The notes beneath the pieces are model-generated. The model did no database searches. It worked only from the letters and a program-made list of their open reading frames with translations, and was not told the DNA's origin. Positions 61,647 to 64,000 of a DNA stretch of 64,000 bases are shown piece after piece. The translations under genes and the position numbers were made by a program. The first letter of the stretch is position 1; every line of letters starts with the position of its first letter. Origin of the DNA: Armatimonadota bacterium (GTDB lineage Bacteria > Armatimonadota > DTGP01 > JAKQQT01). Location: assembly GCA_036504095.1 (NCBI GenBank), contig DASXVS010000024.1, forward strand, positions 62,001 through 126,000. The letters are read 5' to 3'.

Positions 61647-62513
61647 ATGGACGAGCGCAGCATCGCTCTTGCTTGCCTTCAGGATTGCCCCGGACTGGGG
61701 CCGATGGCGCTTGGCCACATTCTCCAACACACCGGAGGGGATGTCCCGGCCGGCGTGTTCGGCCGCGCGGCCAGTTGGTATGCCGAGGAATACGGCTTGC
61801 CCCGAGCGGCCGCGAAGGCGCTCAGCGAGTATGTTCCGCAGGGCCGAGACGCATACGCGAAGTTACCAATCCGGTTGGTAACTACCGTAGACCAGGCATA
61901 TCCAGGCGATCTTAGGCGTATGGAGCACCCGCCTCCACTCGTGTCTGAGCACGGAATCGGAAATTGCGAGTTAACTAAGGGTAGTTTTAGTGTGCTTTGC
62001 TCGGCCCGTTCGGAGATGGATCGGGCGGAGGAGGCCAAAGCCGCCATCCAGGCCGGGCTGGAGGCTGGGTGGCATGTCGTGAGTGGGCATAACCGACCGA
62101 TATATCAATGGGCCGTCTTGGCGGCAAAACGAAGTGAACGCCCTTCCGTGATGGTGCTGGATCGAGGCTTTCTCTGCGCGTTCGATTCCGACATGCATCG
62201 GGATCCGGTCGCAGCGGCTCGAATCTGGGGCTTCGCGTTCGACGCGGATCACTGTACGGCGCTCTCCGCCTTTCGCTTGAGGGACGCGTGGACGCCCCCG
62301 AACGGCCGGCGGAGGGATGCGATGGTGGTGGCCCTATCCGACACCATCGTGGTGCTGGGGATGCGGAGTGGAGGGACCATTCACCATCTGTGCGAGCACG
62401 CGCTCGCATCAGGGCAGAGAGTATACGCAGATGAGGCTGCCATGGAGGTCCTTGGCAGCCAGGGTGCGTCGCTCTGGACGGGGACTTTCCCAGCCGGACC
62501 GCTTTTGCGATAA
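61647..62513 (+). CDS. Divergent DprA/Smf-like protein
   Basis: 288 residues. The N-terminal helix-hairpin-helix-like start (LACLQDCPGLGPMALGHIL) and the Rossmann region (VDQAYPGDLRRMEHPPPLVSEHG; EEAKAAIQAGLEAGWHVVSGH; AMVVALSDTIVVLGMRSGGTIHHLCEHALASGQRVYA) follow DprA/Smf. The conserved phosphate/ssDNA motif G(S)RxxSxYG is changed (CSARSEMDRAEEAKA), so loading of RecA onto ssDNA may be lost or altered. It is 11 bp after parB. A distant nucleoside- or nucleic-acid-binding DprA relative, role uncertain. Confidence 0.65.
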   Translation: MDERSIALACLQDCPGLGPMALGHILQHTGGDVPAGVFGRAASWYAEEYGLPRAAAKALSEYVPQGRDAYAKLPIRLVTTVDQAYPGDLRRMEHPPPLVSEHGIGNCELTKGSFSVLCSARSEMDRAEEAKAAIQAGLEAGWHVVSGHNRPIYQWAVLAAKRSERPSVMVLDRGFLCAFDSDMHRDPVAAARIWGFAFDADHCTALSAFRLRDAWTPPNGRRRDAMVVALSDTIVVLGMRSGGTIHHLCEHALASGQRVYADEAAMEVLGSQGASLWTGTFPAGPLLR

Positions 62514-62548
62514 TCTTACGTGGGGGATCAGAGCAAGAAACGCAGCAG

Positions 62549-63700
62549 ATGAATACTAGTGACAAAGACAACTTGGGCGCTGATTTGGAGGGGGCGATGG
62601 AGCGTTGGCGGGCCGCGGTGGCTGCGATGTCGCGCCCCCCGCACATCGACATCAAGCTTGAAGAGGCTGTTCGCTCGCTCATCGAAGCGCATTCGCGCTT
62701 CCGTGCCGGCAGCGCGCCCGACCTGGCTCAGGATGTCTACCGCACCGCGTATGCGCTCGCCCATACGGCCCTCGAGGATATGGGGCAGCGGGCAGTCGTC
62801 GCGGCCTTCCGCGATGCCCTCGAGAACTCCATAGCCGGCAAAGACGCGCACGCCGAGGGGGCGATCAATGACAATCTCGCCTTCTTTGGCGTTCTGAGCG
62901 ACGCGTACTGGCAAGCTTATGTCGATAACCTGAAGCGGACGATCCGCAACCAGGCCGCCGAGAACACCGCGAAGGAATTGCACCTCGCCAAATACATCCA
63001 GCAGTATTTGCTCCCGAAAAAGATCCCTGTTATCGACGGATACGAGTTCGCGGGTCGCCTCGTCCCAGCGTCCGAAGTCGGCGGCGACTACTGGAGCGTC
63101 AAGTTCTACCCGGAAGACGGGATCGTTACATTCAAACTTGCGGACATTGCCGGTCACGGAATCGCCAGCGCGACGCTCGTAGCGGCCGTCAAATTCATCT
63201 CCGGTGGCTATTACCCGGCCGCGAAGACCGCCGCCGCCGTCATGAATCAGACGAATCACGTTCTCGTGAAGGAAACACCCAGCGACATCCTGGTAACGAT
63301 GATCTACGGATGGCTCCACCCCGAGAGTGGCGATATCAACATCGTGAACGCCGGTCACAGCCCGATCTTCATCCAGCGCGGCGAGGAGTGCATCGACATT
63401 CCACCGACCGGACCGGTGCTCGGTTTGGCCGAAAAGCGCTATGGAGAGCGCCGGCTTCACCTGGAGCCCAAGGATGTCGTCTTCACGTGCAGCGACGGCA
63501 TCACGGAAGCCCGTCGCGGCAAGGAGATGTTCGGCGTCGAGCGCGTCAAGCGAATCGTGGCCGATAACCGGGGGCTTCACGCCGAGGAACTCATCGATGC
63601 GGTGATCGCGGAGGTGGAGAATTTCTCGGGCGGCCCCACGGACGATCTCAGCGTGCTGGTGATTCGGGTGCTCGATAACGCCATTCCGCCATTCCGCTAG
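62549..63700 (+). CDS. SpoIIE/RsbU-type PP2C serine phosphatase
   Basis: 383 residues. The first about 160 residues are helical and unassigned, followed by a linker helix (AKELHLAKYIQQYLLPKKIP). The PP2C domain has the metal-binding GGDYW (ASEVGGDYWSV), DIAGHGIASATL, NAGHSPIF and SDGITEARRG, so an active Mn2+-dependent phosphatase is expected. It probably dephosphorylates a STAS anti-sigma antagonist; a STAS gene is at 37209 but no kinase is near. Start ATG 62549. Confidence 0.9.
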   Translation: MNTSDKDNLGADLEGAMERWRAAVAAMSRPPHIDIKLEEAVRSLIEAHSRFRAGSAPDLAQDVYRTAYALAHTALEDMGQRAVVAAFRDALENSIAGKDAHAEGAINDNLAFFGVLSDAYWQAYVDNLKRTIRNQAAENTAKELHLAKYIQQYLLPKKIPVIDGYEFAGRLVPASEVGGDYWSVKFYPEDGIVTFKLADIAGHGIASATLVAAVKFISGGYYPAAKTAAAVMNQTNHVLVKETPSDILVTMIYGWLHPESGDINIVNAGHSPIFIQRGEECIDIPPTGPVLGLAEKRYGERRLHLEPKDVVFTCSDGITEARRGKEMFGVERVKRIVADNRGLHAEELIDAVIAEVENFSGGPTDDLSVLVIRVLDNAIPPFR

Positions 63701-63711
63701 AGCGCTTCCGC

Positions 63712-63802
63712 CCCGCTGGGCGGGATCAGGCCGAGCAGCTGTTCCCGCCACAGGTCTGCCGATGCGGATATTGCCCAGCGGGCAGACAGCTCTACCCGCC
63801 AC
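63712..63802. repeat. Overlapping inverted repeats between convergent genes
   Basis: CCCGCTGGGC (63712-63721) pairs with GCCCAGCGGG (63773-63782), and GTCTGCC (63754-63760) pairs with GGCAGAC (63781-63787); the two overlap at GGG so they exclude each other. AGCAGCTGTTCCCGCCAC recurs in degenerate form at 63786-63802. It may be a bidirectional terminator or REP-like element. Confidence 0.5.
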
Positions 63803-63814
63803 GGAGCCAGGCCC

Positions 63815-64000
63815 TCAGTGCCTGATCGGCTCGCCCTCGTGGCTCACGGGGTACCCCTTCTCTTCCCATTCGCGCCAGCCGCCGCGCATCGACAGCACGT
63901 TCGTGTAGCCCATGTGCCGGAGGCTGTCGGCGGACAGGGCCGACCGGTTGCCGCCACGGCAGTACAGCACGATCTCCTTGTCCGTGTCAGGGACTTCATC
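63815..64000 (-). CDS. Rhodanese-domain protein, 5' end outside window
   Basis: 61 codons of the C-terminal part. The catalytic loop is VLYCRGGNRSALSADSL (active-site Cys, CRxGxR-like), followed by GYTNVLSMRGGWREWEEKGYPV, the end of a single rhodanese domain. Sulfur transferase or related; the rest of the gene lies beyond 64000. The stop TGA is at 63815-63817. Confidence 0.85.
   Translation of the reverse strand, partial: DEVPDTDKEIVLYCRGGNRSALSADSLRHMGYTNVLSMRGGWREWEEKGYPVSHEGEPIRH

Overview
This is a GC-rich, gene-dense bacterial chromosome segment with no rRNA, tRNA, CRISPR array or prophage that I can see. It carries TonB-type energy transduction, a lipoprotein SBP, PspA, MutY, Lon, ParB and many secreted glycan-active enzymes. 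Two secreted proteins end in degenerate dockerin-like tails, and one protein ends in LFPVFAKAR, a string I associate with Armatimonadota pilins. Armatimonadota, or a related free-living saprophyte, is my best guess; it is an inference, not a demonstration.

Layout. 1-4.2 kb: a GH32 fructanase (cut by the left edge) and a GH3 NagZ-like enzyme, then an SDR protein coupled to an unknown protein. 4.9-7.5 kb: a GAF-GGDEF diguanylate cyclase and a YacL-type PIN/TRAM membrane protein. 7.5-13 kb: a giant beta-helix protein with a dockerin-like tail, divergent from a GH109-type enzyme. 13-18.8 kb: DUF3137-LemA pair, a broken PIN toxin gene with its small partner, an orphan sugar-binding lipoprotein, and a DUF47/PiT phosphate uptake pair. 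18.9-24.3 kb: GH2 beta-mannosidase, mutY, a phosphotransferase-fold kinase, then a REP-associated transposase (RAYT) cassette precisely between the kinase and mnmE. 24.3-32.5 kb: mnmE, ASCH protein, SpoIID protein, M32 carboxypeptidase and a secreted GH2 enzyme. 32.5-38.8 kb: coiled-coil membrane protein, PspA, TonB, trxA, rdgB, rph, STAS, holA. 39-46.8 kb: ricin-GH128, LamG-dockerin-like, class II aldolase, MFS, heparinase II/III-like. 46.8-51.4 kb: a minus-strand run accC-nusB-(toxin-like/DUF2283)-folD-GNAT-ridA. 51.6-64 kb: unknown secreted/membrane proteins, two paralogous small secreted proteins (one behind a 21-codon leader ORF), lon, ABC exporter, LolA-like protein, rsmG-parB (with internal parS)-DprA-like, a PP2C phosphatase, and the end of a rhodanese gene.

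The genes fit an organism that degrades plant or microbial polysaccharide outside the cell and imports the products; the housekeeping genes are ordinary. The most unusual layer is non-coding. About ten intergenic loci are built from different 7-bp tandem units, several arranged as hairpins; other inverted or A-rich repeats overwrite gene ends (mutY C-terminus, MFS N-terminus); and a RAYT transposase sits between 27-bp direct repeats that contain the ancestral stop/start overlap of the two genes it separates.
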